Assembly: GCF_018403285.1 (NCBI RefSeq)
Contig: NZ_BOSJ01000006.1
Location: 186,001-250,000 of the forward strand
Direction of reading: 5' to 3'
Length of the DNA: 64,000 bases
Source: Paenibacillus sp. J45TS6
Lineage (GTDB): Bacteria; Bacillota; Bacilli; Paenibacillales; Paenibacillaceae
The translations under genes and the position numbers were made by a program. The notes under the pieces are model-generated. The model worked only from the letters and a program-made list of their open reading frames with translations. It was not told the origin of the DNA and made no database searches. Positions 56,927 through 64,000 of the stretch are shown in pieces; position 1 is the stretch's first letter, and every line of letters starts with the position of its first letter.

Positions 56927-59887
56927 TTGAAGGGCCAGAGAAGAGTCCGCTTATGGATCATGAAAAGTATCATTGTTGCGGGTTGTGTATCGCTTGTACT
57001 TGCCGGAGGTAACAGTCAATTGGCCTTTGCTACTTCAGTAAACACGGATCATGTTGAGTTGGAAAAGGCTGATTTGTCATCATCGCCAGCTTCAACGATA
57101 GAAGATAATAGCTTTCAACTTTCCAGTACCGAATTCTACAGTGAATATATGGAGAAGCATAAAGATGAACCTTTCCCTACAAGCGAAATCGTATTAGGTG
57201 CGGATAAGGTAAGTGAACTGACTGGGGAAGACAGCGAAATCATCACTGATTTTGAAGGGAAAACCGGAAAGTCCGTGAAAACCGGAGAAAAAAGCAGTGT
57301 CACGTGGACTTTTGAAGTAGCAGATCCAGGTTTGTATCAGCTGGAAACGAGCTATTATCCAATCGAAGGGAAAAGTTCTGCCATAGAACGAAGTGTTCTG
57401 ATTGATGGGAAACTTCCTTTTCAAGAAGCAGCTTTCATTCAGATGGACAGAGTATGGGGCAATGTAAAAGATGAGCCGCAGCAAGATAATCGAGGAAATG
57501 ATCTGAGGCCTCAACAGCAGGAAAAACCAGTATGGCAAACGACTTTGTTTAAAGATTCCAATGGTTATTATGAAGAGCCATTTACTTTTTATTTTAGCAA
57601 AGGAAAACACACATTAACACTTACATCCCAGCGTGAGCCAGTAGTGATCAGTGAAATCAGACTGTTACATGAGGAGCTTCCGCCCGAATATACTACATAT
57701 GCTGCAGAGTATAAGGATCAGGTGCAGCGTACGCCTGACGATGTGTCCATAGAACTTCAAGCTGAGAAAGCGTCAGCCAAATCCTCACCTACTCTCTATC
57801 CGCTAATGGATCGTTCTTCGCCGGCAGTAGAGCCTTATAGTCCATCTGTATCTAAAATCAATACGATAGGCGGATATAACTGGAGAATTCCTGGACAGTG
57901 GATTGAATGGAATGTAGAAGTTCCCGAGGAAGGCATGTACGAGCTCGCTTTTAAAGCAAAGCAAAACTTCTCACGAGGCGTCTATTCTACTCGAAAAATT
58001 ATGATTAACGGAGAAGTTCCTTTTCAGGAAATGAATAGAGTATCCTTCCGTTACAAGAGCAGCTATGCGATGCAGGTTATGGGGGATGACACACCTTATT
58101 TATATCATTTGAAAAAGGGAACAAACGTCATCCGAATGGAAGTTAGCTTAGGCGAATTTGCTTCACTGATTAGAGAGGTACAAGAAAGTTTGACTGAACT
58201 GAATGCCATGTACCGAAAGATATTAATGATCACAGGTACAGCTCCAGATGAAGTTCGAGATTATAGACTTAGTGAACGAGTGCCTAATATTCTTGATGTT
58301 TTTGCAAGTGAAAGCGAGCGATTAAAAGCAGTAGGAAAACGTTTGCGAGAGTTGTCTGACGAAAAAGGGGATCAAGATGCACTGCTCAAGACGATGGCTT
58401 TGCAGCTCGATGAAATGATTGAAGATCCAGATACAATACCTAGAAGGTTATCGGCTTATAAAACCAATACAGGAGGACTTGGAACTTGGTTGCAGCAAAC
58501 AAGGGAACAGCCACTCGAAATTGATGCGATCTATGTTACTTCTCCTGGAAAGAAAGTTTCGGAAAAAGGGATGGGATGGTTTGCTCGAACTTGGCATGAG
58601 ATCGTAACCTTCTTCTATTCTTTCTTTATTGATTATGACCAAATTGGTAATGCCGCAACGGACAATACACAAAAGACAATTACGGTTTGGATTGGAAGCG
58701 GACGTGATCAGGCCAATACCATTAAGGCGATGATTGATGAAACGTTTACGCCGGAATCTGGAATACAAGTTAACCTTAAGCTTGTTCCGATGAATTCCCT
58801 GCTACCTGCTACTCTTTCGGGTGAAGGACCCGATGTAGCAATGCAGATGGGGAATGATGTTCCTGTGAACTATGCGATGAGGAAAGCAGCGGCCGATTTG
58901 TCTCAGTTTGATGATTTTAATGAAGTGAAACAGCAGTTCAGAGAGAGTGCTATGGTACCTTACACATTTGAGAACGGAGTATATGCGTTACCTGAAACGC
59001 AGACCTTCAATATGTTATTTTACCGAAAAGACGTACTAGAAGAGCTTGGGCTTCAAATACCGCAAACGTGGGAAGAAGTAGGAAGCCTGCTGACCGTACT
59101 TGATAAAAATCATATGGACTTCGGCTTACCGCTGGTCACTCAGCCGCAATATCCTGGTGAAAACGTTCCGCCGAATTCCGTGTACTCGATGCTCTTATTC
59201 CAAGGCGGCGGTGAGTTCTACAGAGATGGAAGCAAGGAATCTAACCTGGACTCAAAAATCGGAATGGAAGCGTTTAAACAGTGGACTGAATTTTATACGG
59301 ACTACAAGTTGGAGCGTGAATACGACTTTGCGAACCGATTCAGAACAGGTGAAATGCCGATTGGCATCGCAGATTACACTACTTATAACCAATTGACTGT
59401 GTTTGCTCCCGAGATTCGCGGAATGTGGGGATTCACTATGATTCCTGGTACCGTGCAAGCAGATGGATCTACCGACCATACGGTTGCCAGCGGCGGAAGC
59501 GGTGTCCTGATGCTCGAAGATGCAGCAGACAAACAAGCGGCATGGGAATATATGAAGTGGTGGACAAGTGAAGAAACGCAGGTCAAATTCGGAAGAGAAA
59601 TGGAAGGGCTTATGGGTGCAGCAGCCAGATATCCAACGGCGAATATTGCGGCACTAGAGAAACTGCCTTGGCCAGTCGAAGATTATGAAAACCTGCAAAA
59701 GCAAATGGAGTGGGTAAGAGGAATACCGGAAGTACCAGGTGGATATTTTACGGGTCGCCATCTCATTAATGCCTTCTATCGTTCCGTTGATGGAAAGATC
59801 GAACCAAGAGAAGCACTCATGGACTATGTACAGTATATCCAGGATGAAATTCGAGTTAAACGTAATGAATTCGGTCTGCCGGAGTAA
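56927..59887 (+). CDS. chimeric extracellular protein: two jelly-roll-like domains plus solute-binding domain
   Basis: 986 residues. Signal peptide or anchor at the N-terminus (MKSIIVAGCVSLVLAGG). Two jelly-roll/CBM6-35-like regions: ADPGLYQLETSYYPIEGKSS (about 130-250) with IDGKLPFQEA, and VPEEGMYELAFKAKQNFSRG (about 330-430) with INGEVPFQEM. A helical spacer follows (about 430-560), then a complete solute-binding domain (about 580-970: TVWIGSGRDQANTIKAMIDE, MLFYRKDVLEELGLQIPQTW, GIADYTTYNQL). TTG start with AGGGGGGAG. Much longer than ordinary binding proteins (about 450 aa); inferred to hold a polysaccharide near the transporter. Confidence 0.85.
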   Translation: MKGQRRVRLWIMKSIIVAGCVSLVLAGGNSQLAFATSVNTDHVELEKADLSSSPASTIEDNSFQLSSTEFYSEYMEKHKDEPFPTSEIVLGADKVSELTGEDSEIITDFEGKTGKSVKTGEKSSVTWTFEVADPGLYQLETSYYPIEGKSSAIERSVLIDGKLPFQEAAFIQMDRVWGNVKDEPQQDNRGNDLRPQQQEKPVWQTTLFKDSNGYYEEPFTFYFSKGKHTLTLTSQREPVVISEIRLLHEELPPEYTTYAAEYKDQVQRTPDDVSIELQAEKASAKSSPTLYPLMDRSSPAVEPYSPSVSKINTIGGYNWRIPGQWIEWNVEVPEEGMYELAFKAKQNFSRGVYSTRKIMINGEVPFQEMNRVSFRYKSSYAMQVMGDDTPYLYHLKKGTNVIRMEVSLGEFASLIREVQESLTELNAMYRKILMITGTAPDEVRDYRLSERVPNILDVFASESERLKAVGKRLRELSDEKGDQDALLKTMALQLDEMIEDPDTIPRRLSAYKTNTGGLGTWLQQTREQPLEIDAIYVTSPGKKVSEKGMGWFARTWHEIVTFFYSFFIDYDQIGNAATDNTQKTITVWIGSGRDQANTIKAMIDETFTPESGIQVNLKLVPMNSLLPATLSGEGPDVAMQMGNDVPVNYAMRKAAADLSQFDDFNEVKQQFRESAMVPYTFENGVYALPETQTFNMLFYRKDVLEELGLQIPQTWEEVGSLLTVLDKNHMDFGLPLVTQPQYPGENVPPNSVYSMLLFQGGGEFYRDGSKESNLDSKIGMEAFKQWTEFYTDYKLEREYDFANRFRTGEMPIGIADYTTYNQLTVFAPEIRGMWGFTMIPGTVQADGSTDHTVASGGSGVLMLEDAADKQAAWEYMKWWTSEETQVKFGREMEGLMGAAARYPTANIAALEKLPWPVEDYENLQKQMEWVRGIPEVPGGYFTGRHLINAFYRSVDGKIEPREALMDYVQYIQDEIRVKRNEFGLPE

Positions 59888-59903
59888 AGGAGGGTGAGAC
59901 GTC

Positions 59904-60872
59904 ATGTCTGATTTACAACTTAAAAATAAGGTGAGGGGCGTCCCTCCAGAGGAACGTTCGCTTCGGCGCCGTGAACGGCGGAAACAAAAGCTTCATCAGA
60001 TCAAAATTAATAAACATTTGTATATCTTGATGGCGCCTTACATGATTCTGTTTTTAATGTTTACGGTATTGCCTGTTCTATTATCTATTGTGATTAGCTT
60101 TACCTATTTTAATATGCTCGAAATGCCCAAATTTGTAGGGTGGCAGAATTACACAAGATTGTTTCTAGAAGATGATATTTTTCTTATTGCTTTGAAAAAT
60201 ACATTTTTATTCGCTGCCATCACAGGTCCTGTCAGTTACTTGGCTTGTTTTATTTTCGCATGGATTATTAATGAACTCAGCCCGAAATTACGGGCATTTA
60301 TGACCCTGATTTTTTACGCACCTTCTATTTCAGGAAACGTATTTTTTATCTGGCTCCTGATCTTTTCGGGAGACCGTTACGGAATTATCAATGGTTTGCT
60401 TATTAAGCTAGGTATTCTGCTGGAACCGATCCAGTGGCTCAAAACAGAAGCATATATCATGCCTATTATCATACTCGTGCAGCTTTGGCTAAGTCTTGGA
60501 ACTGGTTTCTTGGCATTTATTGCGGGACTGCAAACGGTAGATAAGACGCTCTATGAAGCAGGTGCAGTGGACGGAATAAAAAACCGCTGGCAAGAGCTTT
60601 GGTATATCACGCTGCCTTCGATGAAACCACAGCTGATGTTTGGTGCTGTAATTCAAATTACTTCCTCGTTTGCCGTGGCCGATGTATCCATCCAGCTGGC
60701 AGGTTTTCCGAGCGTCAACTATGCTGCAGAAACGGTCGTTACTCACTTAATGGATTTCGGAACCATTCGGTTTGAGATGGGCTTTGCATCCGCCATTGCA
60801 ACCGTCTTGTTCATGTTAATGGTTGGTTCTAACATGATTATTCAAAAACTGCTCAGGAAAGTGGGTGAGTAA
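59904..60872 (+). CDS. sugar ABC transporter permease (MalF-like)
   Basis: 322 residues, six membrane helices: LMAPYMILFLMFTVLPVLLS (first), to SAIATVLFMLMVGSNMIIQ (last). The EAA loop facing the ATPase is LYEAGAVDGIKNRWQELWYI TLPSM (about 213-237). N-terminal basic region RRERRKQKLHQIKINKHLY. 16 bases after the chimera and overlapping or abutting the second permease. No ATPase gene in the cluster; MsmX-like sharing is inferred. Confidence 0.92.
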   Translation: MSDLQLKNKVRGVPPEERSLRRRERRKQKLHQIKINKHLYILMAPYMILFLMFTVLPVLLSIVISFTYFNMLEMPKFVGWQNYTRLFLEDDIFLIALKNTFLFAAITGPVSYLACFIFAWIINELSPKLRAFMTLIFYAPSISGNVFFIWLLIFSGDRYGIINGLLIKLGILLEPIQWLKTEAYIMPIIILVQLWLSLGTGFLAFIAGLQTVDKTLYEAGAVDGIKNRWQELWYITLPSMKPQLMFGAVIQITSSFAVADVSIQLAGFPSVNYAAETVVTHLMDFGTIRFEMGFASAIATVLFMLMVGSNMIIQKLLRKVGE

Positions 60873-60876
60873 AGCG

Positions 60877-61746
60877 ATGAATTTTACGCTCGGCATGTTC
60901 CGTAAGAAAAGAGTGAATCGCTCTTTCTGGGGCAGCTTCTTCCTCTTCCTGCTCCTTGCCGTTATCGGTGCGTTTATGGTCCTGCCTTTGGTCTATGCGA
61001 TCAATGCCGCCTTTAAACCGCTGGATGAAATCTTTATTTTTCCACCGACATTGTTTGTGAGAAATCCTACCTTAGATAACTTTGCAGACTTAATAAATCT
61101 GCTGGGGGCTTCGTGGGTTCCTTTTACAAGGTACATCTTTAATACGATATTTATCACAGGAGTAGGGATCGTTGGGCACGTACTTTTAGCATCAGCAGCT
61201 GCTTACCCGCTGGCGAAACATCGTTTTCCAGGGAGTAACGTAACGTTTAAACTCATTGTGCTCTCACTGATGTTTACTCCTGCTGTAACTGCTATTCCTA
61301 CGTACATGATCATGTCGTTTTTAGGATGGGTTGACACTTACTGGGCTGTCATTATCCCGGCATTCTCTTATCCACTGGGGCTGTATCTTATGAAACAGTT
61401 CATGGAACAGATTCCTGATGCACTGATCGAAGCAGCGAAAATCGATGGTGCAACGGAATATCGGATTTTTTGGACCATCGTAATGCCTAACGTAAAGCCT
61501 GCATGGCTGACTTTAATTATTTTACTATTTCAAATTTTATGGGGAACGGATGGCAACGGCTTTATTTATAGTGAGCAGCTCAAGACACTAACTTCGGCAA
61601 CCACCAATATCGTACAAGGCGGGATCGCAAGAGCTGGGGTTGGGGCAGCGGTTGCACTGATGATGATGAGTGTGCCGATTACGATTTTTGTCTTCTCACA
61701 AAGCCGGATAATTGAAACAATGGCCACATCCGGAATGAAGGAATGA
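60877..61746 (+). CDS. sugar ABC transporter permease (MalG-like)
   Basis: 289 residues from ATG 60877; GTG 60865 is an alternative. Six membrane helices: FFLFLLLAVIGAFMVLPLVY start, to MMMSVPITIFVFSQSRI end. EAA loop: IPDALIEAAKIDGATEYRIF WTIVMPN (about 180-205). Conserved FKPLDEIFIFPPTLFVRNPT segment typical of Paenibacillus MalG-like permeases. Partner of the 59904 permease. Confidence 0.92.
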   Translation: MNFTLGMFRKKRVNRSFWGSFFLFLLLAVIGAFMVLPLVYAINAAFKPLDEIFIFPPTLFVRNPTLDNFADLINLLGASWVPFTRYIFNTIFITGVGIVGHVLLASAAAYPLAKHRFPGSNVTFKLIVLSLMFTPAVTAIPTYMIMSFLGWVDTYWAVIIPAFSYPLGLYLMKQFMEQIPDALIEAAKIDGATEYRIFWTIVMPNVKPAWLTLIILLFQILWGTDGNGFIYSEQLKTLTSATTNIVQGGIARAGVGAAVALMMMSVPITIFVFSQSRIIETMATSGMKE

Positions 61747-61762
61747 GGAGGGGTGGATACCA

Positions 61763-63250
61763 ATGAAGCAAGCATATAAACGTCTTCTCAGCCGCACGAT
61801 TCTGGGTGTTGCTGTTTGTTCCATGGCACTTGCTTCCCATGGCACCGCAGTACTAGCTAAAGCTCCTTATGAGAGTTATACCTACAATTATTATGAGGAA
61901 GCAGTACCTGCTCCAGATGCATATTTGCCTGAAAGAAGCATATCAGGGATCGATCTCGGAATCGGCAGCTTTTCTACACCTCAGGATCTCTTCGTGTCTA
62001 GCAGGGGAGAGATTTACATTGCAGATACGGGAAATAACCGGGTTGTGATTTTGGCGGATGACTGGAAGGTCAAAAAAGTGATCACCACCTTCCAGCATGA
62101 TTCGAAGGAAGATACTTTTTTATCCCCAAGCGGGGTTGTCGTAAGTGAAGAAGGGAATTTGTATGTAGCAGATACGGAACATAAACGAGTGGTTGTTCTG
62201 TCACCAGAAGGAAAACTAATTCAAATTATTGAAAATCCTCAGTCGGATTTGCTGGGATCTTCCTTTTCCTTTGTACCACTTAAGTTGTCAGTAGACGCCG
62301 GAGGTCGGATCTTTGTCATCGCTAGAGGGGCATATGAAGGAATGCTGCAATTTGATAAAAGTGGTGAGTTCATCGGATACTCTGGAACCAACAAAGTTCG
62401 GCGTGATTTTGCAGACTACATATGGAGGCTCCTTGCAAGTGATGCGCAAAAGAAACAGATGCAATTATATATACCAACCGAGTTTTCGAATCTAGATATG
62501 GGAAATAAAGGTTTTCTGTATGCCACGAACGTGGATCCAGGATCAACGGAACCTGTTAAAAGACTGAATCCTTCCGGAGAAGATGTGCTGAAGCGTTATG
62601 GTTACTTTGATGTCAAAGGTGATCTTGTGTATCGCTTAAGAGGTGCATCGGGAGGTCCTTCGAGACTCGTTGATATTAAATTCTGGGGTAACGGGATGTA
62701 TAGTGTTCTTGATGCACTTCGGGGCCGGGTGTTCACTTATGATGACGAAGGTAATCTATTGTACATCTTTGGAGGAATCGGTACGCAGGTCGGAACTTTC
62801 CGTACACCCGTAGCATTAGACCGAATAGGAGATAAGCAGCTGATATTGGATCAGGGAAAAGAAACGATCACCATTTTCCAGCCGACCGAATATGGAGCTG
62901 CGATTCAAGAAGCCGTTGCCAACCATCATGCGGGTGATGATCAAAAAGCAGTTGAAAAATGGAGAGAGGTTCTGCGTCTTAACGCAAACTATGATATCGC
63001 ATATATCGGAATTGGAAAATCACTTTTATATGATAAGCAAAATAAAGCAGCAATGGAGTATTTTAAGCTTGGAATGGACCGTAAAAATTACTCAGTTGCC
63101 TTTAAAAGATATCGGAAAGAAGTCCTGCAGGAACACTTTGGCACCTTTTTAACGGTGACTACAGGCGGGGTTGTACTCATTATTGCTTTACGGGCAGTCC
63201 GTTCACGGAGCAGAAGGAGGGGGGAGCAAAATGAAGCAGGACTTTTTTAA
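61763..63250 (+). CDS. NHL-repeat/TPR membrane-anchored protein of sugar ABC cluster
   Basis: 495 residues. Signal peptide (LLSRTILGVAVCSMALASHG). NHL-type beta-propeller repeats: FSTPQDLFVSSRGEIYIADT GNNRVVI (about 75-100), LSPSGVVVSEEGNLYVADTEHKRVVVLS (about 120-150), and later blades to FRTPVALDRIGDKQLILDQG. TPR-like helices at about 380-450 (AVEKWREVLRLNANYDIAYI GIGKSL). One membrane helix near the C-terminus (FLTVTTGGVVLIIALRAV) and basic tail. Likely an external sensor or scaffold for the uptake system. Overlaps the YIP1 gene by 20 bases. Confidence 0.85.
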   Translation: MKQAYKRLLSRTILGVAVCSMALASHGTAVLAKAPYESYTYNYYEEAVPAPDAYLPERSISGIDLGIGSFSTPQDLFVSSRGEIYIADTGNNRVVILADDWKVKKVITTFQHDSKEDTFLSPSGVVVSEEGNLYVADTEHKRVVVLSPEGKLIQIIENPQSDLLGSSFSFVPLKLSVDAGGRIFVIARGAYEGMLQFDKSGEFIGYSGTNKVRRDFADYIWRLLASDAQKKQMQLYIPTEFSNLDMGNKGFLYATNVDPGSTEPVKRLNPSGEDVLKRYGYFDVKGDLVYRLRGASGGPSRLVDIKFWGNGMYSVLDALRGRVFTYDDEGNLLYIFGGIGTQVGTFRTPVALDRIGDKQLILDQGKETITIFQPTEYGAAIQEAVANHHAGDDQKAVEKWREVLRLNANYDIAYIGIGKSLLYDKQNKAAMEYFKLGMDRKNYSVAFKRYRKEVLQEHFGTFLTVTTGGVVLIIALRAVRSRSRRRGEQNEAGLF

Positions 63251-63851
63251 GTTCCCAATGCATCTAATCGTACATCCATTTGATGGTTTCTGGGATTTGA
63301 AATATGAAGGAAAAGGAAAAGTCAAAGTTGCACTCGTTATTGTATTCGTTCTTTTTCTTACATTTGTCCTTCAGCGTCAATATGCAGGTTTTCTAGTCAA
63401 CTATAATGACCCAAGAACGCTGAACAGTTTAGCTGAACTTCAATATGTCATCCTTCCCTTTTTTCTATGGTGCGTTTCGGGCTGGTCAATTACGACGCTT
63501 ATGGAGGGAGAGGGGAAATTCCGAGAAATTCTCATGGCTACAGCCTACTCTCTTGTGCCTATCATTTTGATTTATTTACCGATGACTTTGATTAGCCGTT
63601 TTTTGACCACAGAGGAAAGCTCCTTTTATTACTTACTCAATACGTTTGCGATTATTTGGTTCTTGTATCTATTGTTTGTGGGTACGATGACGGTCCATCA
63701 ATATACCCCAGCGAAGACAGTTATTACGATGCTGTTAACGGTTGTAACAATGGGGATCATGGTTTTTCTAGGTACCCTCGTCTTTAGTCTAATTCAGCAA
63801 ATAATCGAATTTGTCGTTAATATCTACCGAGAACTGGTATTCCGAATATAA
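63231..63851 (+). CDS. YIP1 family membrane protein
   Basis: 206 residues from ATG 63231 (AAGGAGGGGGGAGC upstream). Start MKQDFFKFPMHLIVHPFDGF WDLKYEGKG is the conserved lead-in of these Paenibacillus YIP1 proteins. About five membrane helices: VALVIVFVLFLTFVLQ, ILPFFLWCVSGWSITTL, ILMATAYSLVPIILIYLP and two C-terminal. Function unknown; always found with NHL and solute-binding chimeras in this context as I recall. Confidence 0.8.
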   Translation: MKQDFFKFPMHLIVHPFDGFWDLKYEGKGKVKVALVIVFVLFLTFVLQRQYAGFLVNYNDPRTLNSLAELQYVILPFFLWCVSGWSITTLMEGEGKFREILMATAYSLVPIILIYLPMTLISRFLTTEESSFYYLLNTFAIIWFLYLLFVGTMTVHQYTPAKTVITMLLTVVTMGIMVFLGTLVFSLIQQIIEFVVNIYRELVFRI

Positions 63852-63867
63852 AGGAGGCGTAAGTCTA

Positions 63868-64000
63868 GTGAACATCAAAAAAAGCGCTTATATCATACTG
63901 GCTTGCGTCCTTTTGCTTGCGAGTTCTGTATTTTTCTTGCTCGGAAGCGGGCGTATTAGCAGCATTGAACCGCAAAGTTATCTTCAGTCGGTGACGTCAG
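63868..64000 (+). CDS. secreted/membrane protein, 5' part only (DUF5696-like?)
   Basis: GTG 63868 with AAGGAGG 8 bases upstream; 44 codons visible before the window edge. Begins NIKKSAYIILACVLLLASSV FFLLGSG, a signal peptide or single membrane helix, then ISSIEPQSYLQSVTS. By synteny with similar clusters it may be a DUF5696-type protein, but the visible part does not prove it. Confidence 0.6.
   Translation, partial: MNIKKSAYIILACVLLLASSVFFLLGSGRISSIEPQSYLQSVTS

Overview
The window looks like chromosomal DNA of a Paenibacillus-type member of the Bacillota. Base composition is moderate (mid-40s percent GC by eye), ribosome-binding sites are strong (AGGAGG-like), and TTG/GTG starts are frequent. 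Typical genes include YpdA, YteA-like, YjcZ, DUF441, DUF3243, a replication terminator protein (RTP) homologue, and Paenibacillus-style sugar ABC clusters with large binding proteins and NHL/YIP1 proteins. No rRNA, tRNA, CRISPR array or transposase gene was recognised.

Layout. 1-6312 holds housekeeping and stress genes: the 5' end of a BmrC/YheI-like ABC exporter behind a leader peptide and attenuator; HesB-like and Nudix proteins; a hypothetical-DUF441-YpdA run; an ArsR-DUF2087 regulator; an RsgA GTPase behind a tandem leader/terminator region; and an L,D-transpeptidase. 6353-9998 is a cluster of five copies of a structured non-coding repeat, one interrupted by a 58-bp MITE-like insertion. 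It surrounds a GntR-controlled ABC transporter operon (7283-9320). 10152-11596 carries small accessory genes.

11997-22141 is the most notable region: a non-canonical type VII (ESX/Yuk) secretion locus. It has a YukD-like ubiquitin-fold protein, an FHA-less EssC ATPase, two unrecognised or WXG-like proteins, a WXG100 substrate with its own promoter and palindrome, and then a transmembrane Ser/Thr kinase-like protein, a vWA protein and a PP2C-like phosphatase. EsaA, EssA and a canonical EssB are absent. The kinase, with its membrane segment and long external coil, may stand in for the EssB/YukC pseudokinase, and the phosphatase suggests secretion controlled by reversible phosphorylation.

22232-33204 carries a short-chain dehydrogenase with a 5' UTR that can mask its Shine-Dalgarno sequence, HrpB helicase, a YflT-like stress protein, an acyltransferase, an APH-fold kinase, an RTP homologue, regulators, a DivIVA/GpsB-like protein and a YfcE-like phosphodiesterase. 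33413-37593 is a sugar or polyol catabolic group (TIM-barrel isomerase, two Gfo/Idh/MocA dehydrogenases, AraC regulator). 37701-49034 holds a thioesterase, two thioredoxin-reductase-like flavoproteins, an SPFH protein, DUF3243, three secreted or lipoproteins (one with a GEAPQ tandem repeat), YjcZ, an MFS exporter with two overlapping leader ORFs, and a divergent LysR/EamA pair.

49147-54965 encodes an amidohydrolase, a DgaE/DgaF-type ammonia-lyase and aldolase, a KDG-type kinase, and GntR and LacI regulators, fitting catabolism of an amino-sugar acid. 55452-64000 is an ABC sugar-uptake cluster: a lipoprotein binding protein, a 986-residue chimera of jelly-roll-like domains with a second binding protein, two permeases, an NHL/TPR membrane protein, a YIP1 protein, and the start of another secreted or membrane protein. 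No ABC ATPase is encoded here, so a shared MsmX-like ATPase elsewhere is likely.

A recurring theme is RNA-level control. Three genes or operons linked to drug efflux or ribosome function (exporter at 1-125, rsgA, MFS exporter) each have a consensus promoter, a short leader ORF and competing or terminating hairpins.
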